A DNA stretch of 64,000 bases from Brevibacterium zhoupengii (GTDB taxonomy: Bacteria > Actinomycetota > Actinomycetes > Actinomycetales > Brevibacteriaceae): the NCBI RefSeq assembly GCF_021117425.1, contig NZ_CP088298.1, forward strand, positions 124,001-188,000, given 5' to 3'. The notes under the pieces are model-generated. The model was not told the origin of the DNA, did no database searches, and saw nothing but the letters and a program-made list of their open reading frames with translations. This document shows positions 50,135 to 59,440 of the stretch, piece by piece. A program made the position numbers and the translations under genes. Numbering within the stretch: the stretch's first letter is position 1; the number at the start of each line of letters is the position of its first letter.

Positions 50135-51430
50135 TCACCGCAGGCCTTCGCGGCGATCGATGATGCGCTTGAGCTTGCCGACCGAGCGGGGCAGCTCGCC
50201 GGGTTGGAGCACCGATACGGTCGACGAGACGCCGAGGCGCTCCTTGATCCGAGCGGCGACCAATCCGCCCAAGCCGTCGAGTTCGGCGGCGCCGACGCCT
50301 TCGCGGCACTCGACCTCGACGGTGACCTCGTCCATCCGGCCGGGGCGGGTGAGGACGAGCTGGAAGTGGGGGCTGAGGTGGGCGAACTCGAAGAGCACGG
50401 ACTCGACGTTGGCCGGGTAGACGTTGACTCCGCGGATGATGATGAGGTCATCGGAGCGGCCGGTGATGCGTGAGATGCGTCGGAAGTTCGGGTTCGCGGT
50501 GCCCGGCAGCAGACTCGCCAGATCGTGGGTGCGGTAGCGGATGATCGGCAGAGCTTCCTTCGTCAGCGAGGTGAAGACGAGTTCGCCCTCTTCGCCGTCG
50601 GGCAGGACCTCACCGGTGTAGGGGTCGACGATCTCCGGGTAGAAGTGGTCCTCCCAGATGGTCGGTCCGTCCTTCGTCACGGCGGATTCGCAGGCCACGC
50701 CGGGCCCCATGACCTCGGAGAGGCCGTAGATGTCGACGGCGTTGATGTTGAAGGACTTCTCGATCTCCTTGCGCATCTCATCGGTCCACGGTTCGGCGCC
50801 GCAGATCGCGGTCTTCAGGCTCGTCGTGGTCGGGTCGATGCCCTGCTTGTGGAACTCGTCGAGGATCGTGAGCAGGTAGGTCGGCGTGGCTGTGATGATG
50901 TCGGGTTTGAAGTCCTGGATCAGCTGCACCTGGCGCTGCGTCTGGCCGCCGGAGATCGGGATGACGGTGAAGCCGTGGCGCTCGGCGCCGTGGACGCCCA
51001 GGCCGCCGGTGAACAGGCCGTAGCCGTAGGCATTGTGCATCATCTGGCCTCGCTTGCCGCCGGCGCCGAGGATCGAACGGGCGATCAGGCTGCCCCATTT
51101 GTCGAGGTCGCCGAGTGTGTAGCCGACGACGGTCGGCAGTCCCGTCGTGCCCGAGGATGCGTGGACGCGGGCGACCTCTTCGCGCGGAACGGCGAACATC
51201 CCGAACGGGTAGTTGTCGCGCAGGTCCTGCTTGTTCGTGAATGGCAGTTTGGAGATGTCGTCGAGGCTGGTGATGTCCGCAGGAGTCACGCCGAGGTCGT
51301 CGAAGGCCTTTTTGTAGAACGGAACCTTCTCGTAGACCTTCGTGACCGTGGATTTGAGGTTCGCGAGCTGGTCGGCACGCAGCTCGTCGAGGCTCATGCG
51401 CTGTCCGGCGTCGAGTTCGGTGTCAGTCAT
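50135..51430 (-). CDS. paaK: Phenylacetate-CoA ligase
   Basis: Activates phenylacetate with ATP and CoA, the first step of the pathway. It is 431 residues, as expected. The AMP-binding loop VHASSGTTGLPTVVGYT, AICGAEPWTDEMR, IYGLSEVMGPGVACE and the C-terminal GRSDDLIIIRGVNVYPANVE are all typical of PaaK. The start is ATG 51430 with AAGGAG at the right distance; the frame stays open upstream but overlaps paaI. It is downstream of paaI and upstream of the regulator in one operon. Confidence 0.96.
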   Translation of the reverse strand: MTDTELDAGQRMSLDELRADQLANLKSTVTKVYEKVPFYKKAFDDLGVTPADITSLDDISKLPFTNKQDLRDNYPFGMFAVPREEVARVHASSGTTGLPTVVGYTLGDLDKWGSLIARSILGAGGKRGQMMHNAYGYGLFTGGLGVHGAERHGFTVIPISGGQTQRQVQLIQDFKPDIITATPTYLLTILDEFHKQGIDPTTTSLKTAICGAEPWTDEMRKEIEKSFNINAVDIYGLSEVMGPGVACESAVTKDGPTIWEDHFYPEIVDPYTGEVLPDGEEGELVFTSLTKEALPIIRYRTHDLASLLPGTANPNFRRISRITGRSDDLIIIRGVNVYPANVESVLFEFAHLSPHFQLVLTRPGRMDEVTVEVECREGVGAAELDGLGGLVAARIKERLGVSSTVSVLQPGELPRSVGKLKRIIDRREGLR

Positions 51431-51531
51431 CGTTGTCTCCTTGGTCAATCCTGTTGTGCTTCGCAATTCGTGGGGCGCCGAGGTGGGGCGCCGTTTCGGG
51501 GGAGTGCCGGGTGAGGGGGTTCTGGGGTGGG

Positions 51532-52035
51532 TCAGGTTGATGGTGTCGCAGGCTTCGGTGGGGGCAGGGTGCGGGAGCGTCCGCGATAGGTTGCAACGAT
51601 CTCTTCTCCGCGAGTGACTTCGATGTCGTAGATGCCGGAACGGCCCTGTTTGACGATCTCTTTGCCGCGGGCGATGAGTTTGTCGCCGACGTAGGTGGGT
51701 TTGAGGAAGTCGATGTCTCCGCCCGAGGCGACCGTGATCGAACCGGGGTAGTTGCAGGCCATCGCGAAGGTGGTGTCGGCGAAGAGGAAGATGTAGCCGC
51801 CGTGGGTGATCTCGTGCCCATTGGCCATGATGTCGGTGATCGTCATAGAACACTGCGCCCAGCCAGGGCCGTGATCATCGACGGTGATGCCCAGGTGCTG
51901 AGAGGCACGGTCGTTGGCGAACATCGCCGCGGCGCCGGTCAGCTGCTCGCTGTCCGTGCCCGGTTCGGCGCTCGTGCTGTCGACAGACGTCGCCGTGCGA
52001 GCTGTTGTCGTTGCCTCGGGACTGGGCTCTCCCAT
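51532..52035 (-). CDS. paaI: Hydroxyphenylacetyl-CoA thioesterase
   Basis: A hotdog-fold thioesterase of 167 residues that clears stalled acyl-CoA intermediates of phenylacetate degradation. An unusual ~30-residue Thr/Ser/Ala N-terminal tail precedes the domain. The active-site stretch ITHGGYIFLFADTTFAMACN has the catalytic Asp, and VASGGDIDFLKPTYVGDKL follows as in PaaI. GGGGAG precedes the ATG. First gene of the paaI-paaK-regulator unit, with a candidate operator 124 bp upstream. Confidence 0.93.
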   Translation of the reverse strand: MGEPSPEATTTARTATSVDSTSAEPGTDSEQLTGAAAMFANDRASQHLGITVDDHGPGWAQCSMTITDIMANGHEITHGGYIFLFADTTFAMACNYPGSITVASGGDIDFLKPTYVGDKLIARGKEIVKQGRSGIYDIEVTRGEEIVATYRGRSRTLPPPKPATPST

Positions 52036-52158
52036 GTCAGGCTCCCCTTCGAGTCGCTGATTGCTGTGGTGATCACTGGCTGGGCAGTGGTGACCTTATG
52101 TGGACGATGGCTGTCAGCAGTCCGAAGTTCCCGGTCGCGGCACCTTCGAAGAATAAAC

Positions 52159-52170
52159 GACCATCTGGTC
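52159..52170. promoter_or_regulatory. Candidate paa operator upstream of paaI
   Basis: GACCATCTGGTC has perfect 5-bp arms, and continues as CAATAAA, matching the TGGTCARTAA half-site at the other paa promoters. The surrounding 200-bp gap holds nothing else recognisable. Confidence 0.6.
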
Positions 52171-52238
52171 AATAAATATGGTTGTGATCGGCGTCTCTGT
52201 CAAGTCGGAGGTCGAATGCGGGTGGTGTTTCGAGGAAT

Positions 52239-53891
52239 TCAGCCGTTGATGACGGTGAGTGTTCCATCGTCGGTCCAAACGACCGTCTGGCCTTCGGGCA
52301 GAACGGTGAGGTCGGCGATCCGTGACGTGAAGACTGTTGACGAGCGCTCTTCGCCGGTACTGGCATCGACGACAGTGACGAGCTGGGGGTAGATCGGGTC
52401 GTTGGCGTCGGGCGCAATGGAGGACAGAGTTTCCGAGCGATCTGCGCCGGGCAGGCGAGAGACCAGGTAGGGATTGTGCACCACCGCCGGGTACGAGGTG
52501 CTCCTGCCGGTTCTCGAGACGACCGACAGCACATCTCCGTTGGCGGCAGCAGGGGCGTTGATTGATCCTGGGACCTCGAATTCGACGGGCGGAGAATCGG
52601 ACGTCGAATCCCGTACGGTGACGTGCCCGTCGCGGGTTGCGAGAACGAAGCGACCAGCCGTGGCCTCCTCCACGAGGCTCCGCGCCCCCGAATCGAAGAG
52701 GTCACTGTGCCGCGGTGCTGCATCGGGAAACGGCGTCAGCTCCCCGGTTGTCGGGTCGAGTGCCTGGAGGGTGCTGGCCTCGCCGGATTCGTCGATTCCG
52801 AGGTAGATCGGGCCAGCCCCTTCGATGTTCTCCCAGAGCAGCATCCATGTATCGGACGTGCACGGCACGGCAATAGACCAGGCCTGGTCTCCGTCGTCGA
52901 GGGATGTGGACACCACCCGGCACCGCCGATCACTGAGCTGCTCAGCGGTGACGAGCAGGTCGCGAGTCAGCTGCGAAGTGTGCTGATCAGTGCCCTTTTT
53001 GATTGGCAGTTCGGCGATCGGGCCGATGCTCGTCGGTGAATACATATCGGTCCCGCCAAGACCGTCGGCGACCAGAGTCACCCGAAGCAGCCCCGCGCCG
53101 GGCAGCTCGGTCCAGATCTTATTGTTGGTCAAGTGCTGTTCGCCGTCGACTCTGCGCTCGTCGATGACCTCACCGGAGTCGTCGATGGTGTTGATGCGGC
53201 ACGACTTTCGGTCATCTGTCGACCCCGTCTCCTCCTCCGGTTCTTCGCACGTGACCACGTGAGCAGATCCGCCCGAGGCAGCCGTGATGTGGGGCTCGGA
53301 ATCTGGCCCGCTGCTGATGGTGGTCTGCCACAATCGGTCGCCCTGAGAATCGAGCATCGTGATGGTCAGCCAGTCGCCGTGCGTTGCTGGGGTCGTCGAC
53401 GCGAACACGATGCCGCCGTCGGCGGTGACTGATGGGCGGCTGCGCGCATCGGTGTTCCATGTCTGCTCCACGGATCCGTCGTCCGCGTTGAGGCGACGGA
53501 TCGTGCGCCGACTCTCCCCGTCGGACTGGTCGAGAGAGAACTTGTAGATCTGGCCGTCGATGACCGCAGAATCCTCGGTGCTGACCTCTGCCGTCCAGGC
53601 CACGGAGCTCGCGGTCAGCCCCGCCCTGACCAGTGCCGGAGTGGCAATGAGGATGGTAGCCACGGCGAGTGCGATGAGCGCCGAGGCGGTCCGGAGTCGG
53701 GTGGAGAGTCTGAGGATCAGCATCACGGCACCGGCGAGGAGGATTGCGCCGGCGACGAAGAGGAAAGGGTTCGGAAATATCACTCCGGTGACGAGGCCCG
53801 CGACTCCAAGCGCTCCGATGAAGACGCCGAAGATGAGCCATTCCCGGGTGGAGAATGAACTGACCAGAACATCAGCTTCCTTGCCGTTCAT
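52239..53891 (-). CDS. Membrane-anchored beta-propeller-like protein of unknown function
   Basis: A 550-residue protein. Three hydrophobic segments near the N-terminus (about residues 18-42, 44-62 and 70-90) anchor it, and the rest looks like an extracellular propeller with PQQ-like repeats (TVTADGGIVFASTT, GHVTVRDSTS, TVVWTDDGTLTV). Cysteine pairs (VTCEEPEEE/KSCRI and DRRCRVV/VPCTSDT) could form disulfides outside the cell. I do not recognise a specific function. It sits between the two divergent paa units but has no evident link to phenylacetate; possibly a secreted-side sensor or a scaffolding protein. Confidence 0.72.
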   Translation of the reverse strand: MNGKEADVLVSSFSTREWLIFGVFIGALGVAGLVTGVIFPNPFLFVAGAILLAGAVMLILRLSTRLRTASALIALAVATILIATPALVRAGLTASSVAWTAEVSTEDSAVIDGQIYKFSLDQSDGESRRTIRRLNADDGSVEQTWNTDARSRPSVTADGGIVFASTTPATHGDWLTITMLDSQGDRLWQTTISSGPDSEPHITAASGGSAHVVTCEEPEEETGSTDDRKSCRINTIDDSGEVIDERRVDGEQHLTNNKIWTELPGAGLLRVTLVADGLGGTDMYSPTSIGPIAELPIKKGTDQHTSQLTRDLLVTAEQLSDRRCRVVSTSLDDGDQAWSIAVPCTSDTWMLLWENIEGAGPIYLGIDESGEASTLQALDPTTGELTPFPDAAPRHSDLFDSGARSLVEEATAGRFVLATRDGHVTVRDSTSDSPPVEFEVPGSINAPAAANGDVLSVVSRTGRSTSYPAVVHNPYLVSRLPGADRSETLSSIAPDANDPIYPQLVTVVDASTGEERSSTVFTSRIADLTVLPEGQTVVWTDDGTLTVING

Positions 53892-54012
53892 GTGCCGAGC
53901 CTATCCCACGTCCGGCGGAGTGCACCCGGGTGAGCGGGGCCGTCGCCCACCATCCTGTGCGTTGCACCTCGGCGTGCGGTGTGCCACACTGATAGTGAAC
54001 AATACAGAACAA

Positions 54013-54024
54013 ATGGTCAGTAAA
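54013..54024. promoter_or_regulatory. Candidate paa half-site upstream of paaA
   Basis: ATGGTCAGTAAA lies 81 bp before paaA and repeats the half-site in the paaZ/transporter gap (ATGGTCAGTAAT). The left half (GAACAA) is poorly conserved, so the dyad is weak. Confidence 0.5.
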
Positions 54025-54104
54025 TGGTTTCGCCGGTGCGTCGGACATACGATGGGCGGACCGAACGCAGAAGCCGGAAGGGCACATCCAAGGGTGGAGT
54101 GGTC

Positions 54105-55115
54105 ATGACAACGCAGATCAATGAGAACCAGTTCGACGCGGAAGAGCTCGAGGCTCAGTTCGCGGCGACGATCAAAGCCAAGGACAGGATCGAACCGCGC
54201 GATTGGATGCCGGAGAAGTACCGCAAGACTCTCGTGCGGCAGGTGGCCCAGCACGCTCACTCGGAGATCATCGGCATGCAACCCGAAGGCAACTGGATCT
54301 CCCGTGCACCCTCGCTGCGCCGCAAGGCGATCCTGCTGGCCAAGGTCCAGGACGAGGCCGGTCACGGCCTCTACCTCTACTCCGCCGCCGAGACCCTCGG
54401 CGCAACCCGCAACGAGCTCACCGAGAAGCTCATTGCCGGCAAGCAGAAGTACTCCTCGATCTTCAACTACCCGACGCTGTCCTACACCGACGTCGGCACG
54501 ATCGGCTGGCTCGTCGACGGTGCGGCCATCTGCAACCAGGTGCCCCTGTGTCGGACCTCCTTCGGCCCCTACGGGCGCGCCATGATCCGCGTCTGCAAGG
54601 AAGAGTCCTTCCACCAGCGCCAGGGCTACGAACTGCTGATGACCATGATGCGCGGCACCGAAGAGCAGCGCGCCTCGGTGCAGGAATCGGTCAACCGCTT
54701 CTGGTGGCCCTCGCTGATGATGTTCGGCCCACCCGATGACGACTCACCGAACACCGAGCAGTCGATGGAGTGGGGCATCAAGACCCACACCAATGACGAG
54801 CTGCGCCAGAAGTTCGTCGACATGTCCGTCCCGCAGGCCGAGGCCCTGGGCGTGACCTTCCCCGACGAGGGCCTGAAGTGGAACGAAGAGCGCGGCCACT
54901 ACGACTTCTCGACCCCTGACTGGGACGAGTTCTGGGCCGTCGTCAAGGGCAACGGCCCCTGCAACGAACAGCGAGTGGCCCACCGCAAGCGCGCCTGGGA
55001 CGAAGGAGCATGGGTCCGTGAAGCCGCGCTCGCCTTCGCCGAGAACTCCGCGGCCGACGCCGAAAGCGCCGCCGCTGACACCACAAACACCACCTCCGAG
55101 GAGGCCGCCAAATGA
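54105..55115 (+). CDS. paaA: 1,2-phenylacetyl-CoA epoxidase, catalytic subunit A
   Basis: Diiron subunit that inserts oxygen into the aromatic ring of phenylacetyl-CoA. It is 336 residues. Iron-ligand motifs are present: [48 protein letters not shown] ~25-residue Ala/Ser tail extends the C-terminus. The ATG at 54105 (AGGGTGGAG upstream) is preferred over an upstream in-frame start at 54024. First gene of paaABCDE, overlapping paaB by 4 bases. Confidence 0.96.
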   Translation: MTTQINENQFDAEELEAQFAATIKAKDRIEPRDWMPEKYRKTLVRQVAQHAHSEIIGMQPEGNWISRAPSLRRKAILLAKVQDEAGHGLYLYSAAETLGATRNELTEKLIAGKQKYSSIFNYPTLSYTDVGTIGWLVDGAAICNQVPLCRTSFGPYGRAMIRVCKEESFHQRQGYELLMTMMRGTEEQRASVQESVNRFWWPSLMMFGPPDDDSPNTEQSMEWGIKTHTNDELRQKFVDMSVPQAEALGVTFPDEGLKWNEERGHYDFSTPDWDEFWAVVKGNGPCNEQRVAHRKRAWDEGAWVREAALAFAENSAADAESAAADTTNTTSEEAAK

Positions 55116-55438
55116 GCGCAGACACCAACTCCGGCACCGCAGGGACCCCGAGCGTCCGCGGCGAATGGCCCCTCTATGAGGTCTTCGTGCGCGGCAAGCG
55201 CGGACTCAACCACGTCCACGTCGGATCGCTGCACGCTCCCGATGACCAGATGGCCCTGCGCCACGCCCGCGACGTCTACACCCGCCGCAACGAAGGCGTG
55301 AGCCTGTGGGTCGTGCGCTCCTCGTCGATCACGGCCTCGAGCCCCGATGAGAAGGACCCCATGTTCGCTCCCGCGGGCGACAAGGTCTACCGCCACCCGA
55401 CTTTCTACGACATCCCCGACGATGTCCCCCACATGTGA
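55112..55438 (+). CDS. paaB: 1,2-phenylacetyl-CoA epoxidase, subunit B
   Basis: Structural subunit of the PaaABCE oxygenase, 108 residues, as usual. It shows [46 protein letters not shown] and the C-terminal [16 protein letters not shown], all typical of PaaB. The ATG overlaps the paaA stop. Confidence 0.95.
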   Translation: MSADTNSGTAGTPSVRGEWPLYEVFVRGKRGLNHVHVGSLHAPDDQMALRHARDVYTRRNEGVSLWVVRSSSITASSPDEKDPMFAPAGDKVYRHPTFYDIPDDVPHM

Positions 55439-55451
55439 GGAGGGTCTGACG

Positions 55452-56420
55452 ATGAGCAAGGAACCTTCCATCAACGTCGACCACGACGAGGCCGGCGCCA
55501 ACATCGAGCACGGTGACCACGAGAACGCCTACTCGGGCCTGCTCGTCAACGACGCACACTGGGCCTTCGGCACCGACTTCGAAGACCCCCTGGCCGGAGT
55601 CGACACCACCGTGCCCTCCGGCGTCGACCCGAAGGACCTCGCCGCCTACTGCCTCATGCTCGGCGACGACGCCCTCGTCTTCTCCCAGCGGATCTCCGAA
55701 TGGTGCTCCAACGCGCCCGACCTCGAAGAGGACATCGCGTTGGCCAACATTGCCCTCGACCTGCTCGGCCAGTCCCGGCTCCTGCTCGCCCGCACGGCGG
55801 CCGCCGATCCGAGTCTCGTGCCCGAGCTGCCCGAAGACTCACCGGTTCCCGATGAGGACCGCCTCGCGTACTTCCGCGAGGACCTGGCGTTCCGCAACGT
55901 TCGCCTCGCCGAGGTGCCCAACGGTGATTTCGCCGAGGCGGTCGCGAAGATCCTCATCTACTCCACCTGGCGCCTGGCGATCTTCGAACGCCTCCAGTCC
56001 AGCCGCGACTCCGTGCTCTCAGCCATCGCGGTCAAAGGTGTCAAAGAGATGTCCTACCACCGCGACTTCGCCGGCCGCTGGGTCCTCACTCTGGCCCGCG
56101 GGACGGAAGAGTCGAAGACCCGCCTCCTGAAGGCACTTGATGGGCTCTGGCCCCTGTGGAACGAACTCTTCGAGACCCACCCGATCGAAGCCTCGGTGGC
56201 CGCCGCCGGAATCGGTGTCGATCCCGCCGAGGTGGCCGATGAGGCCGGAGTCATCCTCGACCAGGTCTTCGCCGCAGCCGGCATCGACCGCCCCGAACGG
56301 GGCGCGCTGGCCGGAGTGCGAGGACAGAAGGGCCGCGACGGACTGCACACCGAAGCACTGTCGAAGATGCTCGCCGACATGCAGGTCGTCGCCCGCCAGT
56401 ACCCGAAAGGACAATGGTGA
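55452..56420 (+). CDS. paaC: 1,2-phenylacetyl-CoA epoxidase, subunit C
   Basis: Non-catalytic partner of PaaA, 322 residues. It has a ~45-residue acidic N-terminal extension, then a ferritin-like helical bundle: YCLMLGDDALVFSQRISEW, LEEDIALANIALDLLGQSRLLL, KEMSYHRDFAGRWVLTLARGTEESK. PaaC lacks a full diiron set but stabilises PaaA. GAGGAGG precedes the ATG at 55452. It overlaps paaD by 7 bases. Confidence 0.95.
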   Translation: MSKEPSINVDHDEAGANIEHGDHENAYSGLLVNDAHWAFGTDFEDPLAGVDTTVPSGVDPKDLAAYCLMLGDDALVFSQRISEWCSNAPDLEEDIALANIALDLLGQSRLLLARTAAADPSLVPELPEDSPVPDEDRLAYFREDLAFRNVRLAEVPNGDFAEAVAKILIYSTWRLAIFERLQSSRDSVLSAIAVKGVKEMSYHRDFAGRWVLTLARGTEESKTRLLKALDGLWPLWNELFETHPIEASVAAAGIGVDPAEVADEAGVILDQVFAAAGIDRPERGALAGVRGQKGRDGLHTEALSKMLADMQVVARQYPKGQW

Positions 56421-56983
56421 CCGCAACACTCGAGACCCGGATGTCCGCCACCCAGGACAGCGGGTCAGCCCAGAACGCCACCGACGCCGAGGCGCTCGAT
56501 CGTGCCCGCGTCGCCGCGGCTCGCGTGACCGATCCGGAGATGCCGATGCTCACGCTCGTCGACCTCGGCGTGCTTCGTGATGTCACGATCGAGAACGGAC
56601 ACGTCGTCACGACGATCACCCCCACCTACTCGGGGTGCCCGGCGATGGCGACGATGCGCGATGACCTGCAGCGTGAACTCCAGGACGCGGGCTTCCCCGA
56701 CGCCGAGGTGCGGGTGTCCCTGACTCCGGCCTGGACCAGTGACTGGATCACCGAGGAAGGGCGGAAAGCACTCAAGGGCGCCGGCATCTCCCCACCCGGG
56801 CAGGCGCCCAGGAATCAGGGGCCCGTGGCACTGACCCTGATGCCCACGAAGCGAGCCCTGGTCTGCACCCTGTGCGGATCGGCGAATGTGAAGCTGTCCT
56901 CCGAGTTCGGGCCGACCGCGTGCAAGGCGATGTACCAATGCAACGACTGCCTCGAACCGTTCGAACACGTGAAGGAGATCTGA
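56414..56983 (+). CDS. paaD: Phenylacetate epoxidase iron-sulfur assembly protein D
   Basis: A 189-residue MIP18/SufT-like protein needed to mature the oxygenase metal sites. The central EMPMLTLVDLGVLRDV and TYSGCPAM stretch is conserved, and the C-terminus has a four-cysteine knuckle (CTLCGSANVKL, then CKAMYQCNDC) expected to bind zinc. ATG 56414 has AAAGGA upstream; GTG 56417 is an alternative. Lies between paaC (overlapping) and paaE (1 bp gap). Confidence 0.93.
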   Translation: MVTATLETRMSATQDSGSAQNATDAEALDRARVAAARVTDPEMPMLTLVDLGVLRDVTIENGHVVTTITPTYSGCPAMATMRDDLQRELQDAGFPDAEVRVSLTPAWTSDWITEEGRKALKGAGISPPGQAPRNQGPVALTLMPTKRALVCTLCGSANVKLSSEFGPTACKAMYQCNDCLEPFEHVKEI

Positions 56984-56984
56984 G

Positions 56985-58139
56985 ATGACCGAGACGATCA
57001 ATCAGAGCGCCGAGGCGGCTTCCACGACCCAGCCGACCAACGGAACCCAGCCGAGCGACCCGGCCGTCAAGGGTGAGGGCGCCTCCCGGTCGAGCTTCTA
57101 CCCGTTGACCGTGAAGTCCGTCGACCACCTCACCGAAGATTCGGCAGCCGTGACCTTCGACGTTCCGGATGAGTACGCGGAACTCTTCGACTTCGCCGCA
57201 GGCCAGTCCCTGACCCTGCGCCGGATGATCGACGGGGCCGAGCACCGCCGCTCCTATTCCATCTGCGCTCCGGCCGGAACGAATCCGCGCATCGGCGTTC
57301 GCGAGATCCCCGACGGACTCTTCTCCCAATGGCTCGTCCGTGATGTCCGCCCTGGTGAGACCATCGAAGTGCAGCCGCCCAGCGGCAGTTTTCAGGCCGA
57401 CGCCGAACTCGGCGGACGGCACCTGTGCATCGCTGCGGGTTCCGGGATCACCCCGATGCTCTCGATCGCCACGACCGTGCTGTCCAACCCAGAGGCCTCG
57501 GTCACGATGCTCTACGGCAACCGGAACACGAACACCGTGATGTTCGCCGAAGAGCTCGCCGACCTCAAGGACTCCCGCAACCAGCAGCTCGACCTCATCC
57601 ACATCCTCTCCCGCGAACCCAGGGAGGTCGACCTGTTCTCCGGTCGCCTCGACGAGGAGAAGCTTCGCGCGCTGCTGACGAACCTGGTGCCCATCGGCGA
57701 CATGGACCATGTGTGGCTGTGCGGACCCTTCGGCATGCTCAGCGACGCCCGCAAGGTCCTCGCGGAATTCGGCGTGCCCAAGGACAAGGTCCACTTCGAA
57801 CTCTTCTACGTCGACGAACCGCCACCGGAAGTCGTCCACGCGGACAAGGTCGTCGAGGGCGCCACCAGCAACGTTACGATCGTCCTCGACGGACGACGGA
57901 CCACCTCGGCGATGTCGCAGGGTCAGACGATCCTCGACTCCGCACAGGAATCGCGTTCGGATCTGCCCTTTGCCTGCAAAGGCGGGGTCTGCGGGACCTG
58001 CCGCGCCAAGATCTGCGGCGGCGAGGTCGACATGGTGCGCAACTACGCACTCGAAGACGCCGAGGTGGAGGCGAACTTCGTCCTCACCTGCCAGACCTTC
58101 CCCGTCAGCGACGAGGTCACGGTCGACTACGACTCATAG
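56985..58139 (+). CDS. paaE: 1,2-phenylacetyl-CoA epoxidase, reductase subunit E
   Basis: Passes electrons from NADPH through FAD and a plant-type [2Fe-2S] cluster to PaaA. It is 384 residues: FAD/NAD ferredoxin-reductase domains (HRRSYSIC, AAGSGITPML, LYGNRNTNTVMF, VWLCGPFGML) followed by a ferredoxin domain with ACKGGVCGTCRAKI and a fourth Cys in VLTCQTF. The final VTVDYDS codons are repeated as a 23-bp array past the stop. A long hairpin separates it from the thiolase gene. Confidence 0.95.
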   Translation: MTETINQSAEAASTTQPTNGTQPSDPAVKGEGASRSSFYPLTVKSVDHLTEDSAAVTFDVPDEYAELFDFAAGQSLTLRRMIDGAEHRRSYSICAPAGTNPRIGVREIPDGLFSQWLVRDVRPGETIEVQPPSGSFQADAELGGRHLCIAAGSGITPMLSIATTVLSNPEASVTMLYGNRNTNTVMFAEELADLKDSRNQQLDLIHILSREPREVDLFSGRLDEEKLRALLTNLVPIGDMDHVWLCGPFGMLSDARKVLAEFGVPKDKVHFELFYVDEPPPEVVHADKVVEGATSNVTIVLDGRRTTSAMSQGQTILDSAQESRSDLPFACKGGVCGTCRAKICGGEVDMVRNYALEDAEVEANFVLTCQTFPVSDEVTVDYDS

Positions 58140-58183
58140 TCACGGTCGACTGCGACTCGTAGTCACGGTCGACTGCGACTCGT
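58116..58183 (+). repeat. 23-bp tandem repeat spanning the paaE stop
   Basis: Three units start at 58116, 58139 and 58162 (each begins GTCACGGTCGACT). The first is coding (VTVDYDS plus stop); units two and three are nearly identical to each other. The array probably arose by slippage at the gene end. Confidence 0.9.
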
Positions 58184-58200
58184 GACCGTCGAGACTTCCA

Positions 58201-58245
58201 AGCGTCTGGCGCTTTCGGTCGCTAGGCTTGAGAAGCGCCGACGCT
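58201..58245 (+). terminator. Hairpin between paaE and the thiolase gene
   Basis: AGCGTCTGGCGCTT (58201-58214) pairs with AAGCGCCGACGCT (58233-58245) with one bulged base. It may partly terminate the paaABCDE transcript, leaving the beta-oxidation genes with lower or separate expression. Confidence 0.55.
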
Positions 58246-58273
58246 GCACCACACATCACACCTGAGGAGACCC

Positions 58274-59440
58274 ATGCCCGAGGCTTTCATCCTGGACGGA
58301 CTGCGCACACCCATCGGCCGCTACGGGGGAGTCCTCGCAGATCAGCGACCCGATGACCTGGTTGCGACCACGCTCAAGGCCGTCGTCGAACGGTCGGGAA
58401 TCGACCCGACCGACATCGACGAGGTGATCCTCGGCTCGGCGAACCAGGCCGGTGAGGACAACCGCAACGTCGCCCGCATGGCCGTGCTGCTGGCCGGTCT
58501 GCCCGAGTCCGTTCCCGGCTTCACCGTCAACCGCCTCTGCGCCTCCGGGCTGACCGCGATCACGACGGCCCGGCAGATGATCGCGGCCGGTGACGCCGAT
58601 GTGGTTGTCGCCGGTGGAGTCGAGTCGATGACCCGCGCACCCTGGGTGACCGAGAAGCCCCAGCGTCCGTGGGCGAAACCAGGCAAGTCCTGGGACACCT
58701 CGATCGGCTGGCGCTTCACCAACCCCGCATTCGGCGAGGACACGACCCTGTCGATGCCCCAGACCGCCGAGCGTGTGGCCGAGCAGTGGAAGCTGGGCCG
58801 CGAAGAGCTCGACGCCTTCGCCTACGCCTCACACCAGAAGGCACTCGCAGCGCAGGAAGCCGGCAAGTTCGATCCCGAGATCCTGCCCATCGGCGACGTC
58901 AGCGCCGATGAGGGACCACGGGCGGACACCACCGTGGAGAAGCTCGCCAAGCTGCGCGCGATCCACGGTCCCGGCGGCGTCATCACCGCCGGCAACTCCT
59001 CCTCCCTCAACGACGGTGCCGCCGTGACGATCCTCGTCAGCGAACGCTACGCCGAGAAGCACGGACTGAGCCCCCGTGCACGCGTCGTCACCGGCGCCAG
59101 TGCCGGCGTCTCTCCGGAGATCATGGGCATCGGCCCGGTCCCGGCCACCCGCAAGGTCCTCGATCGTGTCGGCTGGTCCGTCGACCAGCTCGAGGCCGTG
59201 GAACTCAACGAGGCCTTCGCCTCCCAGTCCCTGGCCTGCATCGGCGACCTGGGCCTGGACCCGGAGACCGTCAACGGCTTCGGCGGTGCGATTGCGCTGG
59301 GCCACCCTCTGGGCTGCTCGGGAGCACGCATCACCCTGACCCTGCTCAACCGCCTCGAACAGGCCGATGCCAAACGCGGACTGGCGACGATGTGCGTCGG
59401 CGTCGGCCAGGGATCTGCCCTCCTGCTGGAGCGGGCATGA
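58274..59440 (+). CDS. paaJ: 3-oxoadipyl-CoA/3-oxo-5,6-dehydrosuberyl-CoA thiolase
   Basis: Cleaves the last 3-oxoacyl-CoA intermediates of phenylacetate breakdown to acetyl-CoA and succinyl-CoA. The 388-residue thiolase has the acylated cysteine in VNRLCASGLTAI, and the catalytic His and Cys in ALGHPLGCSGARI; EAFASQSLACIGDLGL is normal. Slightly shorter than the usual ~400. CTGAGGAG precedes the ATG. Its stop overlaps the next gene, starting a tightly coupled set. Assignment to paaJ rests on context; the same enzyme could serve the 3-oxoadipate pathway. Confidence 0.88.
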   Translation: MPEAFILDGLRTPIGRYGGVLADQRPDDLVATTLKAVVERSGIDPTDIDEVILGSANQAGEDNRNVARMAVLLAGLPESVPGFTVNRLCASGLTAITTARQMIAAGDADVVVAGGVESMTRAPWVTEKPQRPWAKPGKSWDTSIGWRFTNPAFGEDTTLSMPQTAERVAEQWKLGREELDAFAYASHQKALAAQEAGKFDPEILPIGDVSADEGPRADTTVEKLAKLRAIHGPGGVITAGNSSSLNDGAAVTILVSERYAEKHGLSPRARVVTGASAGVSPEIMGIGPVPATRKVLDRVGWSVDQLEAVELNEAFASQSLACIGDLGLDPETVNGFGGAIALGHPLGCSGARITLTLLNRLEQADAKRGLATMCVGVGQGSALLLERA

